Shown here piece by piece: positions 32,823 to 40,988 of a DNA stretch of 64,000 nt. Location: NCBI GenBank assembly GCA_022844045.1, contig JALHMM010000010.1, positions 1 through 64,000 on the forward strand, written 5' to 3'. Positions within the stretch are counted from its first letter, which is position 1. Each line of letters begins with the position of its first letter. The DNA is from Reyranellaceae bacterium (GTDB lineage: Bacteria; Pseudomonadota; Alphaproteobacteria; Reyranellales; Reyranellaceae). The notes under the pieces were generated by a model, which made no database searches, had not been told where the DNA came from, and saw only the letters and a program-made list of their open reading frames with translations. Both the position numbers and the translations under genes were made by a program.

Positions 32823-33983
32823 CTACGCCGCCGCCGTCTTGAACGCCGCGACGAAACGGTCGACGTCTTCCTCGTCGTTGTAGACATGCGGGCTGATGCG
32901 CAGGCGGCCCAGCCGCGGCGCGGCGTAGACCTTCTGTGCCGCGAGCTTCTTCGGCAGATCCTCGGGCATGCCCTGCGGGAAGCCGAGGCACAACACGTGC
33001 GGCGCACGCAGCTTCTCGTCCATGACGGTAGCACCGGCGTTGGTGCGGTCGCCCGAGAGACCCTCGGCCAGGCGCTTCGTCAGCATCGACAGGCGCTCGA
33101 CGATCGGCTCGTTGCCCCAGCCGGCCATCATCTCCATACCGATCGCCGCCATCTCCATCGAGATGAAGTGGTCGCGCTCGCCCATGTCGAAGCGCTTGGC
33201 GCTGTCGACGTAGGAGGGATCGGTGAAATAGACCGGATCCTCGGCCACCACGCGCTTGCGGCCGAACGCGGTCTGCTCGACCGGGATGCCGCCCTGGTGG
33301 CGCTTGGCGACATAGGCGAAGGCGCGGCCATAGGGCCCCAGCACCCACTTGTAGGTCGGGAAGATCAGGATGTCGGGATCGAGCGTCTTCACGTCGATGC
33401 GGCGCACGCCGGCGTCGTGCGTGGCGTCGACCAGCAGCATCGCGCCCGTCTTGCGCAACGCGGCGGCAATGCGTGGCATGTCGAGGGCGCCGCCGTCGGA
33501 CCAATGCACCGAGGAGATCGAGGCCAGCGCCACCGGCTCGGCACCGGGCCGCTCGATCGCCGCCAGCACCGCCGAGGTCCAGTCGCCGTCGCCGGCATGC
33601 GCCACCGACTCGACGCGAAAGCCGCCGGCTTCGGCGCGGCTCATCCATTCCAGCACCGGCGAGGTGTGGTCGTCCTTCAGCGTGAGCACGCGCGCGCCGC
33701 GCGCGATCTTCAGCACCTTGCCGGCGATCGCCACGCCGTAGCCGACCGACGACACCAGCGCGATATCGGCGGCATCGGCGCCGATCAACGCCGCCGCGGC
33801 CTTGCGCGCGCGGTCGTGCATGGTGTTGGCGAAAGCGGGATCGAGCTCCCACGGCCGGCCCTTGCGGCCGACGCCGACGCGTCCCGCCTCCTGCGAGGCC
33901 AGCGGCAGCGGGCTCCAGGCGGCGGCGTTGAGGTAGCAGACGTCGCGCGGCATATCGAACAGCGCGCGTTGCGAGGGCAGCAT
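32823..33983 (-). CDS. Class V PLP-dependent aminotransferase-like protein
   Basis: The 386-residue protein starts with YLNAAAWSPLP, has D186 in LLVDATHDAG (binds the PLP nitrogen) and K212 in FPTYKWVLGPYG, the Schiff-base lysine, as in class V aminotransferases and cysteine desulfurase-like or kynureninase-like lyases. The C-terminal RLGRLRISPHVYNDEEDVDRF closes the fold. The reaction cannot be chosen from sequence: transamination and carbon-sulfur or carbon-nitrogen cleavage are all possible. It is convergent with the selenoprotein operon, and no co-directional gene follows. Confidence 0.88.
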   Translation of the reverse strand: MLPSQRALFDMPRDVCYLNAAAWSPLPLASQEAGRVGVGRKGRPWELDPAFANTMHDRARKAAAALIGADAADIALVSSVGYGVAIAGKVLKIARGARVLTLKDDHTSPVLEWMSRAEAGGFRVESVAHAGDGDWTSAVLAAIERPGAEPVALASISSVHWSDGGALDMPRIAAALRKTGAMLLVDATHDAGVRRIDVKTLDPDILIFPTYKWVLGPYGRAFAYVAKRHQGGIPVEQTAFGRKRVVAEDPVYFTDPSYVDSAKRFDMGERDHFISMEMAAIGMEMMAGWGNEPIVERLSMLTKRLAEGLSGDRTNAGATVMDEKLRAPHVLCLGFPQGMPEDLPKKLAAQKVYAAPRLGRLRISPHVYNDEEDVDRFVAAFKTAAA

Positions 33984-34065
33984 GGCGGACTCCGGCAGAT
34001 GAGGTCCGCAGCCTAGGACATCGCGCCGCGCAATTCAGCCTCGCTCTTGTCGCGAGACAATGCCG

Positions 34066-34284
34066 TCAGTCGGTTGGTGGTCCGCAAAGCTTGCCGAAGG
34101 CGTAGATCTTGACCTCCTCCTCGTAGGTGCGCGCATGCAACTCGGCGCGTCCATAAGCGGCCATTACACAGGCGACGAAGGCCTGTCGCCCATTGGGGAA
34201 ATGGAAGGAGAAGTGCCGGCCGGTGCCACCGGCTACACGCGTCCGATGCTCGCCGACTTCGACCTCGACGGGTTGCGCGGACAT
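34066..34284 (-). CDS. Small protein, tandem copy 1
   Basis: A 72-residue protein (starts MSAQPVEVEVGEH, contains FHFPNGRQAFVAC and TYEEEVKIYAFGKLC). It is a duplicate of the gene exactly 300 bp away at 34366. I start at the ATG preceded by GGAGAACCAGCCT, because the same sequence precedes the ATG of copy 2. No signal peptide, no known domain; a small beta-rich soluble protein seems likely. Confidence 0.75.
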   Translation of the reverse strand: MSAQPVEVEVGEHRTRVAGGTGRHFSFHFPNGRQAFVACVMAAYGRAELHARTYEEEVKIYAFGKLCGPPTD

Positions 34285-34365
34285 AGGCTGGTTCTCCAGG
34301 TTAAGCGTCAAGCGCGCGTCGCCATGGATGGCGCCAACTCTTTGGGCAACGGCGCGACCATGCCC

Positions 34366-34584
34366 TTACGTCGGCGGTTCACAAAGCTTGTCGAAGGCGT
34401 AGATCTTGACCTCTTCCTCGTAGGTGCCGACATGGAGCTCGGCGCGGCCGTCAGCCGTCATTTGGCAACCGACCCAGGCCTGCCGCCCGTTGGGGAATCG
34501 AAACGTGAAGTGACGGTAGCTGCCGCCCCCTTGGACATAGTCGCGATGCTCGCCGATCTCGACCTCGACGGGTTGCGTGTACAT
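34366..34584 (-). CDS. Small protein, tandem copy 2
   Basis: A 72-residue protein (starts MYTQPVEVEIGEH, contains FRFPNGRQAWVGC and TYEEEVKIYAFDKLC), paralogous to copy 1 over its whole length, with the same ribosome site GGAGAACCAGCCT. It starts 23 bp after the end of the FMN oxidase gene on the same strand and may be co-transcribed with it. The function is unknown. Conservation of reading frame and ribosome site in both copies argues that both are real genes. Confidence 0.75.
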   Translation of the reverse strand: MYTQPVEVEIGEHRDYVQGGGSYRHFTFRFPNGRQAWVGCQMTADGRAELHVGTYEEEVKIYAFDKLCEPPT

Positions 34585-34607
34585 AGGCTGGTTCTCCGGG
34601 TTGTGCG

Positions 34608-35837
34608 TCAGGCGCGGGCGACCATCGCCGGCACGAGATCCTTGAGCGACGGCGCGCCCATCTGCTGCATGGCGGCGAACAGCTCGCGCCGCAGCAGCTG
34701 CAAGACACGCTCAACGCCTTCCTGGCCGAAGGCGCCCAGGCCCCAGAGATAGGGCCGGCCGATGCACACCGCCTTGGCGCCCATCGCCAGCGCCTTGACG
34801 ATATCGGTGCCGCGGCGGAAGCCGCTGTCGACCAGTATCGGGATACGGCCGTCGACGGCGACCAGAATCTCCGGCAGCACGTCGATGGTCGAGCGGCCAT
34901 TGTCCTCGGAGCGGCCGCCATGGTTCGACACGATGATGCCGTCGACACCATGCTCGATCGCGAGCTTGGCGTCCTCGCGCGCCAGAATGCCCTTGAGCAG
35001 GATCTTGGTGCCCACCGTATCGCGCAGGCGTTTGACGAAATCCCAGGTCAGGTTGGTGGCGCCGGAGCTGCTGACGCCGGCCAGATCGAGCCCGTCGAAA
35101 TGCGGCTTGCGCTGCACGAAGCTGCGCAGGCCCATGCCGTGGCACGAGCCGCAATTCGCGGCCTTGTCGCCGCGGATCATCCGCTGCAGCATTTCCCAGT
35201 TCTGCGCCGCCAGCACATCGACGGTGACGACGATGGCCGGCGCGCCGGCCTTCTCGGCCCGCTTGGCCATCGCCAGGCCGACACGCCATTCGTTGGTCGG
35301 ATAGAGCTGGAACCATAGCGGCGCGCCGCGCGCCTCGATGGCGTCCTCGATCGACGTCGTCGCCACGGTCGACAGCATCTGCAGATGCCGGCCGGCGCGC
35401 GCCGCCTTGGCCACGGCGATCTCGCCATCGGCGTGGAACGCCTTGTTGCTGCCGGTCGGTGCGATGACGATCGGGCTGTCCCAGGTCGCGCCGAACAGCT
35501 CCATCTTCATGTCGATGCGGCTGACATCGACCAAGCGGCGCGGCCGGAGCTGAAACGCGGCGAAGCCCTCGCGGTTGGCGCGCAAGGTCGCCTCGTCGTC
35601 GTTGCCGGTCGCGAGATAACCGAAATGCGCCGGCGACAGCTTCTGCCGCGCCACCGGCTCGAAGTCGAAGACGCTGAGCGCGCGCGAAGGACTCTCGATC
35701 AACTCGCCGAGTTCGCGCGGTGCCCAGATCATCGGATCGGGCAGGCGAGACGTCTGCGCAAGCACCGGCACGCCGGCGACAATCGGGCTGGCGGCCAGGT
35801 AACGAAGAAGGCGGCGGCGGCTGGCGTTGAGTCGCAT
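34608..35837 (-). CDS. Exported FMN-dependent alpha-hydroxyacid oxidase with CxxCH motif
   Basis: The 409-residue protein has the full glycolate/lactate/mandelate oxidoreductase barrel: Y74 in HFGYLATGNDDE, PTGSNKAFH, K282 (ILLKGIL), catalytic H306 and R309 in SNHGGR, and VDSGFRRGTDIVKAL for the FMN phosphate. Unusually, it begins with a twin-arginine-like signal (SRRRLLRYLAASP, cleavage near VLAQ), and the loop after strand 4 carries C229-G-S-C232-H233, a haem c attachment motif. It may thus be a periplasmic flavocytochrome that passes electrons from a 2-hydroxyacid to the respiratory chain instead of to oxygen. Confidence 0.88.
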   Translation of the reverse strand: MRLNASRRRLLRYLAASPIVAGVPVLAQTSRLPDPMIWAPRELGELIESPSRALSVFDFEPVARQKLSPAHFGYLATGNDDEATLRANREGFAAFQLRPRRLVDVSRIDMKMELFGATWDSPIVIAPTGSNKAFHADGEIAVAKAARAGRHLQMLSTVATTSIEDAIEARGAPLWFQLYPTNEWRVGLAMAKRAEKAGAPAIVVTVDVLAAQNWEMLQRMIRGDKAANCGSCHGMGLRSFVQRKPHFDGLDLAGVSSSGATNLTWDFVKRLRDTVGTKILLKGILAREDAKLAIEHGVDGIIVSNHGGRSEDNGRSTIDVLPEILVAVDGRIPILVDSGFRRGTDIVKALAMGAKAVCIGRPYLWGLGAFGQEGVERVLQLLRRELFAAMQQMGAPSLKDLVPAMVARA

Positions 35838-35882
35838 CGTGACTGCGACTCTAGATAGCCTGCGCTTGAAAGCCCAGCGACT

Positions 35883-36356
35883 CTACGGAGGCGTAAGAGC
35901 CTGGATTTCTTTTTCCAGCCTCAGCTGTTCGGCCGGGTCGCCGAGTGAACCGTCCCACACACTCGCCTGTCCCCAGCAGTGGACGAAACCCTCGCCATCC
36001 TTGTACAGCATGCGCTTGTGCTGGAAGAAATAGGACAGCCAGAACAGCACCTTTTCTTCCGTGGGGCGCCAGCCGACGCCGGAGTACTCGTAGTCCTTGG
36101 CGTTCATTGGCGCGAAACTGCCGAGAAAGAACATGGAGTTTCGCTTGCCCGGCATGATCCACACATTGGGATCGGCGCTGCCCATACGGCTGGCGCAGAT
36201 CAGATCGCCGCGACCCAGCTGCGCATACGCCTCCGGCAAGAACGTGGCGCCGCGGCGGCTGCGTCGGGCAAAGGCGTCGGCGGCCAGGAAACACTTCTGA
36301 AACCAAACGGGCCAGCGCGTGACCGTGACGCCGGTGCCTCTATATTCCGTCGCCAT
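35883..36356 (-). CDS. Unrecognised soluble protein
   Basis: A 157-residue protein without a recognised domain. It is rich in aromatic residues (WPVWFQKCFL, VLFWLSYFFQH, VHCWGQASVWDG) and contains LPEAYAQLGRGDLICASR. No signal peptide is evident. The ATG has a clear GGAGG 7 nt upstream, and codon use is normal for the region, so I take it as a real gene. It lies between the FMN oxidase gene and a toxin-antitoxin pair with no functional hint from either. Confidence 0.7.
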   Translation of the reverse strand: MATEYRGTGVTVTRWPVWFQKCFLAADAFARRSRRGATFLPEAYAQLGRGDLICASRMGSADPNVWIMPGKRNSMFFLGSFAPMNAKDYEYSGVGWRPTEEKVLFWLSYFFQHKRMLYKDGEGFVHCWGQASVWDGSLGDPAEQLRLEKEIQALTPP

Positions 36357-36474
36357 GCGATTTCCTCCCGCTAAAGTAGTGGAGGATACCACAAGGACCG
36401 TCGCCTTATCGGCACGATCCCTTGACTACCACATCGTCTTCGCCACGGTGATGCGGGCGCACGTCGGTCATCGG

Positions 36475-36861
36475 CTACCACAGTCGTCCGATGGCGTACT
36501 GCTCGAATGCGCGATCGTTCGTCACCAGCGTCAAATTCTCGAGCATCGCCTGGGCGGCCAGCATCCGGTCGAAGGGATCCTTGTGCGTGCCTCCCAAACC
36601 GCCCGCGTGTTGGGCATGCGCGACCGACAGGGAGAGTTCGGCGAAGCCTTCGCCGACAATGGCGCCGATGATGTCGTCGGCGACGATGGACGCCTCGGGC
36701 AACTTGCCGATGCGGTACTTGGTGGCGATCTCCCAGGCGGACACGGCGCTGACAACGGTCTCGTTCGCCTCATCGAGGATCGCCGCGCGCGCGCGTCGTG
36801 ACAGCTTCGCATCGGCGAAGACCCACCACAGGAAAGTGTGCGTATCGAGCAGCAGCCGCAC
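36475..36861 (-). CDS. vapC: VapC-type PIN domain toxin
   Basis: The 128-residue protein begins MRLLLDTHTFLWW and has the PIN-domain acid residues D6, a Glu in SAWEIATKYRIGKL, and Asp in KDPFDRMLAAQA, with VTNDRAF near the end. PIN toxins cleave RNA, often tRNA or rRNA. The GTG start used here puts GGGAG 6 nt upstream and gives the classic N-terminus; a GTG two codons earlier overlaps the antitoxin stop. The antitoxin gene lies directly upstream. Confidence 0.9.
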   Translation of the reverse strand: MRLLLDTHTFLWWVFADAKLSRRARAAILDEANETVVSAVSAWEIATKYRIGKLPEASIVADDIIGAIVGEGFAELSLSVAHAQHAGGLGGTHKDPFDRMLAAQAMLENLTLVTNDRAFEQYAIGRLW

Positions 36862-36863
36862 GC

Positions 36864-37091
36864 TCACTCCCAGAGCTTCAGCTCGTCCTCGGGCAGCGGC
36901 TCGAAGAACTCCGGCCCGACACGCCCCTTGCCCTTGAGACGCCCGAACACGCGCTTCGGCTTGGGCGGCAGCGGTACGATCTTCGCGACAGGCTCCTTGC
37001 CGCGCGCCAACACGATCTCCTCGCCCGCTTCTGCGCGGGCGACAAGCTTCGACAGGTTCGTCTTGGCGGCGTGGATCGTGTAGGTCGGCAT
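36864..37091 (-). CDS. Phd/YefM-type antitoxin
   Basis: The 75-residue protein starts MPTYTIHAAKTNLSKLVARAEAGEEIVLARGKEPVAKI, the standard DNA-binding fold of the Phd/YefM family, and ends in an acidic toxin-binding tail (LPEDELKLWE). It should neutralise the VapC toxin whose gene overlaps its stop region and repress the operon by binding the palindromes just upstream. Confidence 0.92.
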   Translation of the reverse strand: MPTYTIHAAKTNLSKLVARAEAGEEIVLARGKEPVAKIVPLPPKPKRVFGRLKGKGRVGPEFFEPLPEDELKLWE

Positions 37092-37098
37092 GACGCAA

Positions 37099-37120
37099 GA
37101 TTAGCTAATCATCTTAGCTA
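37099..37120 (-). promoter_or_regulatory. Palindromic operator of the Phd-VapC operon
   Basis: GATTAGCTAATC at 37099-37110 is a perfect 12-bp palindrome 8 bp upstream of the antitoxin ATG, and the half-site TTAGCTA recurs at 37114-37120. Pairs of short palindromes at this place are the usual binding sites of Phd/YefM antitoxins, so autoregulation is likely. Confidence 0.7.
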
Positions 37121-37190
37121 TATCAAGATCGCGACTTCACCGTCCACCTAGCCGAGCCCCGATGTGGCGAAGAGTAGACTGCGGCTCACA

Positions 37191-37544
37191 TCACGCTGGC
37201 GGTAGATGGCGTGGCAAGTCCATCGCGTCGTGCAGAACGCGGAGGACCTCGATGTACCCGCCGTCATGACTCCGTCCGACCCGGAACAGGATGAAATGGT
37301 GGGCCTTTCTTGTTCCTCGCGCCGCATGCAGCGTGAACAGGCCGCGGCCGACATCGCCGCGAGGGCGCACGCCAGGTATCCTGGGCCCATTGGCTAATGC
37401 CTCAATGGCGTCATTCAGCAGCGAGGTGTAGACGCGTGCCTGGGCTGGGCCGAAATGCTCGACCGTCCAGTCGGCGATGCCGTCAAGATCTTCTGCTGCG
37501 GCGGCCGTCAGCCGAATGGACCAGACGGCAGCTTTGCCGATCAC
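37191..37544 (-). CDS. parE: ParE/RelE-family toxin
   Basis: The 117-residue protein has the RelE/ParE order: IRLTAAAAEDLDGIADWTVEHFG at the N-terminus, a central RPRGDVGRGLFTLHAARG segment, and HHFILFRV...IEVLRVLHDAMDL at the C-terminus, where the family ends in its last two beta strands. ParE toxins poison gyrase; RelE types cleave mRNA. It begins with a GTG overlapping the antitoxin stop (GTGA), so the two are translationally coupled. Confidence 0.9.
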   Translation of the reverse strand: MIGKAAVWSIRLTAAAAEDLDGIADWTVEHFGPAQARVYTSLLNDAIEALANGPRIPGVRPRGDVGRGLFTLHAARGTRKAHHFILFRVGRSHDGGYIEVLRVLHDAMDLPRHLPPA

Positions 37545-37834
37545 TTGCGCCGCGAGCGTCGAGCAATCGCACCATCGACAATCCCGTCGAGACGGGATCG
37601 CAGCGAGGCGCGTGTGTCAAACGTCTCGTATCGCCCAGCCTCGATGTCGGCCAAGCCTCGCCGGGCGGCCTCGCGCAACGCCTTCAGCCGAGCCCGGTCG
37701 TCATTCTCCCGGCTCTCGACCAGGCGCAACCCCTCGCGCAGAACCTCGCTGGCGTTCTGGTAGCGGCCGGACGAGACGAGTTCCTCGATCAAGTCGGCCT
37801 GATGCTGGGTGAGAACCACATTGCGCGTTGGCAT
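37541..37834 (-). CDS. parD: ParD-type ribbon-helix-helix antitoxin
   Basis: The 97-residue protein starts MPTRNVVLTQHQADLIEELVSSGRYQNASEVLREGLRLVE, a clear ParD ribbon-helix-helix DNA-binding domain, followed by a flexible toxin-wrapping tail. GGGAG lies just upstream of the ATG. Its own operator is visible 20 bp upstream. Confidence 0.93.
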   Translation of the reverse strand: MPTRNVVLTQHQADLIEELVSSGRYQNASEVLREGLRLVESRENDDRARLKALREAARRGLADIEAGRYETFDTRASLRSRLDGIVDGAIARRSRRK

Positions 37835-37853
37835 GGCGCTCCCGATTCGGCTA

Positions 37854-37870
37854 ATGGCATATTATGCCAT
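37854..37870 (-). promoter_or_regulatory. Inverted-repeat operator of parDE
   Basis: ATGGCATATTATGCCAT is a perfect inverted repeat (8-bp arms around one base) in an otherwise GC-rich region, 20 bp before the parD ATG. Its A/T-rich core could hold the -10 box. It is the expected binding site for the ParD-ParE complex. Confidence 0.75.
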
Positions 37871-37883
37871 CAGCTGAGGGTAT

Positions 37884-38495
37884 TCACCACATCGTCTTCG
37901 CCGCTCGCCCCGGCCATTCCTTGTCGTAGGCCTCGCCGCCCACCCGGCCCTTGCTCAGCGCGGCGAGGATGTCGCCGGCGCTGGGCAGGTCCTTGGGTGA
38001 GTGATGGCGCGCGGGGTTCCACAGTTCGGAGCGCACCAGGGCGCGGGCGCATTGGAAGTAGATCGCGTCAACTTTCATCACCGTGACGGATCGGGGCGCT
38101 TTGCCGTCGACGGCGAAGGAGCCGAGCAGCGCTGGCTCGATGCTCAGATGCGCACGACCGTTGATGCGCAGCGTGTTGCCGACGCCGGGGATCAGGAACA
38201 AGAGCGCGACGCGCGGATCGCGCACGATGTTGCGCAGCGAGTCGACACGGTTGTTGCCCCGGCGATCGGGCAGCATCACGGTGCGCTCGTCGTGGATGCG
38301 CACGAAGCCCTGGAGATCGCCGCGCGGTGAGCAGTCGAGGCCCTCCGGCCCGACGGTCGCCAGCGCCAGAAAGGGCGAGGCCTCGATATAGGCGCGGTAC
38401 TCCGGCGTGATCCAGTCGACCTCCTTCACCGTGGAGGCCTCGCCAGGTATGCCGTAGAGGGCTTCGAGCTGTTCGACGCTGGAGATGATCGACAC
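37884..38495 (-). CDS. Pyridoxamine 5'-phosphate oxidase-like FMN-binding protein
   Basis: The 203-residue protein matches the PPOX-type split-barrel subfamily of about 200 residues: SPFLALATVGPEGLDCSPRGD, MLPDRRGNNRVDSLRNIVRDPRVALLFLIPGVGNTLRINGRA, and VDAIYFQCARALVRSELWNP. It probably binds FMN; relatives reduce or detoxify small molecules. I start at a GTG (VSIISSVEQL) with GAGG 7 nt upstream, because homologous proteins begin at this point; the open frame upstream is not coding. Confidence 0.88.
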   Translation of the reverse strand: MSIISSVEQLEALYGIPGEASTVKEVDWITPEYRAYIEASPFLALATVGPEGLDCSPRGDLQGFVRIHDERTVMLPDRRGNNRVDSLRNIVRDPRVALLFLIPGVGNTLRINGRAHLSIEPALLGSFAVDGKAPRSVTVMKVDAIYFQCARALVRSELWNPARHHSPKDLPSAGDILAALSKGRVGGEAYDKEWPGRAAKTMW

Positions 38496-38660
38496 GGGGG
38501 GACCTCGTCGGCGCGGGGCGGTGCCGTCTTGTACAGCGTCCGGCGGCGCGCCGCCCTGCGGCGCGGCGTTACGGGCAGGTGCACGGCCTGTCGGGGGCAA
38601 TGGTGACAAGGGCGGGCCTGCGTCGTAGCGTCGGGTCAGTTGCCTTTCCGGGAGACCAGA

Positions 38661-40253
38661 ATGTCGAATTTCATGCGCAGCGCCCGACTGGCGTTCACCG
38701 CGGCCGTGCTGTCGACGGCGGCGGCCTTGCCCATGGTCTCGCCCGCTTCGGCGCAGGTCACGCTGCGCGCGGCGATGCATTCGGATCTGAAGATCATCGA
38801 CCCGATCTGGACCACCGCGCTGATTTCCACCCATCACGGCTACCTGGTCTACGACACGCTGTTCGCGCTCGACGGTACCCTCGCCATCAAGCCGCAGATG
38901 GTCGACAAGCACACGCTGAGCGACGATCGCGTAACCTGGACCTTCACCCTGCGCGACGGGCTCGCCTTCCATGACGGCGCGCCGGTGACGTCGGAGGATG
39001 TCATCGCCTCGCTCAAGCGCTGGGGCGCGCGCGATTCGGTGGGCCAGAAGCTCCTGTCCTTCGTCGCCGCGATGGAGGCGGTCGACGCCAAGACCTTCCG
39101 CCTGAGGATGAAGGAGCCCTACGGCCTGGTGCTGCAGAGCCTGGCGAAGTCGGGCTCGAACGCGCCCTTCATCATGCCCAAGCGCGTCGCCGATACCGAT
39201 CCGCAGCAACAGATCACCGACGCCACCGGCTCCGGCCCGTTCATCTTCCTCAAGGACCAGTGGAAGCCGGGCGAGAAGGCGGTCTACGTCAAGAACCCCA
39301 AATACGTGCCGCGCGCCGAGCCGGCCTCGGGCCTGGCCGGCGGCAAGGTCGCCAAGATCGACCGCATCGAGTGGCTGGCGATCCCCGATCTGCAGACCCA
39401 GGTCAACGCGCTCCTCAACGGCGAGATCGACATGATCGAGATCGTCCCGGCCGACCTGCTGCCGCTCTTGGCCAAGGACAGCAACGTCCAGCTCACGGTG
39501 ACCAACACCGCCGGCCGGCAATATGCGATGCGCTACAACACGCTGCACAAGCCCTTCGACAACCCGAAGATCCGCGCCGCCGCCATGGTAGCGCTGACCC
39601 AGCGCGAGTTCCTAGAGGCCAATGTCGGCGACGAGAAATGGTTCAAGGAGTGTAAGTCGCTGTTTCCCTGCGGCACGCCGCTGCAGTCGACCAAGGGCTG
39701 GGACGGCGTGCTGACCGGCGATGTCGCCAAGGCCAAGGCGATGCTGGCCGAGGCCAAGTACGACGGCACGCCCATCGTCTTCCTGCACCAGACCGACACG
39801 GCGGGGCACAACAACCTCGCCACCGTCGCCAAGGCGCAGCTCGAGCGGGCCGGCTTCAAGATCGACCTGCAGCCGATGGACTGGCAGACCCTGGTGTCGC
39901 GCCGCGCCAAGAAGGACGCGCCGGACAAGGGCGGCTGGGGCGCGTACTTCACCTCCTGGGGCTCGGTCGACGTGATCGATCCGGTGTCCGCGTCGTTCCT
40001 CAACGGTGGCTGCGAGAAGGCGACCTTCGGCTGGCCGTGCGATCCGGAACTCGAGCGGCTGCGCGACGCCTATTCCAAGGAAACCGACGCGGCCAAGCAG
40101 AAGGCGATCGCCGAGCAGGTGCAGCTGCGCGTGCTGGAGTATCCGACGCATGTGCCGTTGGGCCAGTTCACCACGCCGACCGCTTTGCGCAAGAGCCTGT
40201 CGGGCTTGGTGCAGGCGCCGTCCCTCGCCTTCTGGAACCTGGAGAAGAAGTGA
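38661..40253 (+). CDS. ABC transporter substrate-binding protein, family 5 (peptide/opine type)
   Basis: The 530-residue protein has a signal peptide ending VSPASAQ, then the SBP_bac_5 layout: YDTLFALDGTLAIKPQMVD, WTFTLRDGLAFHDGAPVTSEDV, TGSGPFIF and RYNTLHKPFDNPKIRAAAMVAL. Such receptors bind peptides, nickel complexes or opines for import. No permease or ATPase genes are next to it, so it must share a transporter encoded elsewhere. GGGAG precedes the ATG. Its stop overlaps the start of the SDR gene. Confidence 0.92.
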   Translation: MSNFMRSARLAFTAAVLSTAAALPMVSPASAQVTLRAAMHSDLKIIDPIWTTALISTHHGYLVYDTLFALDGTLAIKPQMVDKHTLSDDRVTWTFTLRDGLAFHDGAPVTSEDVIASLKRWGARDSVGQKLLSFVAAMEAVDAKTFRLRMKEPYGLVLQSLAKSGSNAPFIMPKRVADTDPQQQITDATGSGPFIFLKDQWKPGEKAVYVKNPKYVPRAEPASGLAGGKVAKIDRIEWLAIPDLQTQVNALLNGEIDMIEIVPADLLPLLAKDSNVQLTVTNTAGRQYAMRYNTLHKPFDNPKIRAAAMVALTQREFLEANVGDEKWFKECKSLFPCGTPLQSTKGWDGVLTGDVAKAKAMLAEAKYDGTPIVFLHQTDTAGHNNLATVAKAQLERAGFKIDLQPMDWQTLVSRRAKKDAPDKGGWGAYFTSWGSVDVIDPVSASFLNGGCEKATFGWPCDPELERLRDAYSKETDAAKQKAIAEQVQLRVLEYPTHVPLGQFTTPTALRKSLSGLVQAPSLAFWNLEKK

Positions 40254-40981
40254 CCGACCTCGCCGATCGCGTGGCGCTTGTCACGGGCGCCTCGCGCGGC
40301 ATCGGCCGCGCGATCGCGCTGGCGTTGGGCGAGGCGGGCGCCGCCGTCGCGGTGAACTACGTCGAGCGAAGCGCCGAGGCCGAAGCGGTCGCTGCCGCCA
40401 TCCGCCAGGGCGGCCGCGCCGCGCTGTCGGTCAAGGCCGACGTCTCGGACTCGGGTGCCGTGGCGCGGATGGTGCGCGAGGTCGAGGCGGCGCTCGGGCC
40501 GATCGATATCCTCGTCAACAACGCCGGCATAGGCATCATGCGTAGTCTCGACGAGCTCACCGAGGCGGATTTCGACCGTACTATCGCGGTGAACCTGAAA
40601 TCGGCGTTCCTGTGCATGCAGGCCGTGCTGCCGGGCATGCGCGCGCGGGGCTGGGGCCGCATCGTCAGCATCAGCTCCGGCGCGGCGCGCGGCGCCGGCA
40701 TGGTCGGCGCCCATTACAACGCCTCGAAGGCCGGCATGGAGGGCCTGACGCGGGGCTATGCCGCGCGGCTGGCCAAGGAAGGCATCACGGTCAACAACGT
40801 GGCGCCCTCGTTGATCGACACCGACATGATCGGCGCGCGCCGCGCGGAAGCCGCCGCGCGCATTCCGGTCGGGCGCCTGGGCACGTCGGAGGAGGTGGCG
40901 CAGGCGACCTTGATGGTGATCGGCAACGCCTACATGACCGGCCAGACCGTGCAGACCAACGGCGGCCTGCACTTCAATTAG
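40250..40981 (+). CDS. SDR-family oxidoreductase
   Basis: The 243-residue enzyme has TGASRGIGRAIALAL for the cofactor, NNAGIG, and the catalytic set S in SISSGAARG, Y and K in HYNASKAGMEG, so it is a complete classical SDR, unlike the one at 25963. It starts with GTG overlapping the receptor gene's stop (GTGA), with GGAG 5 nt upstream inside that gene, so the two are coupled. It may be a 3-oxoacyl reductase-like enzyme acting on the imported compound. Confidence 0.92.
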   Translation: MTDLADRVALVTGASRGIGRAIALALGEAGAAVAVNYVERSAEAEAVAAAIRQGGRAALSVKADVSDSGAVARMVREVEAALGPIDILVNNAGIGIMRSLDELTEADFDRTIAVNLKSAFLCMQAVLPGMRARGWGRIVSISSGAARGAGMVGAHYNASKAGMEGLTRGYAARLAKEGITVNNVAPSLIDTDMIGARRAEAAARIPVGRLGTSEEVAQATLMVIGNAYMTGQTVQTNGGLHFN

Positions 40982-40988
40982 CGACACC

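Noticed and set aside
36475-37098. A single 207-residue minus-strand protein covering toxin and antitoxin positions
   Set aside because: The upstream half is out of frame with the Phd-type antitoxin, which is clearly coding; the toxin starts at its own GTG with a good ribosome site.
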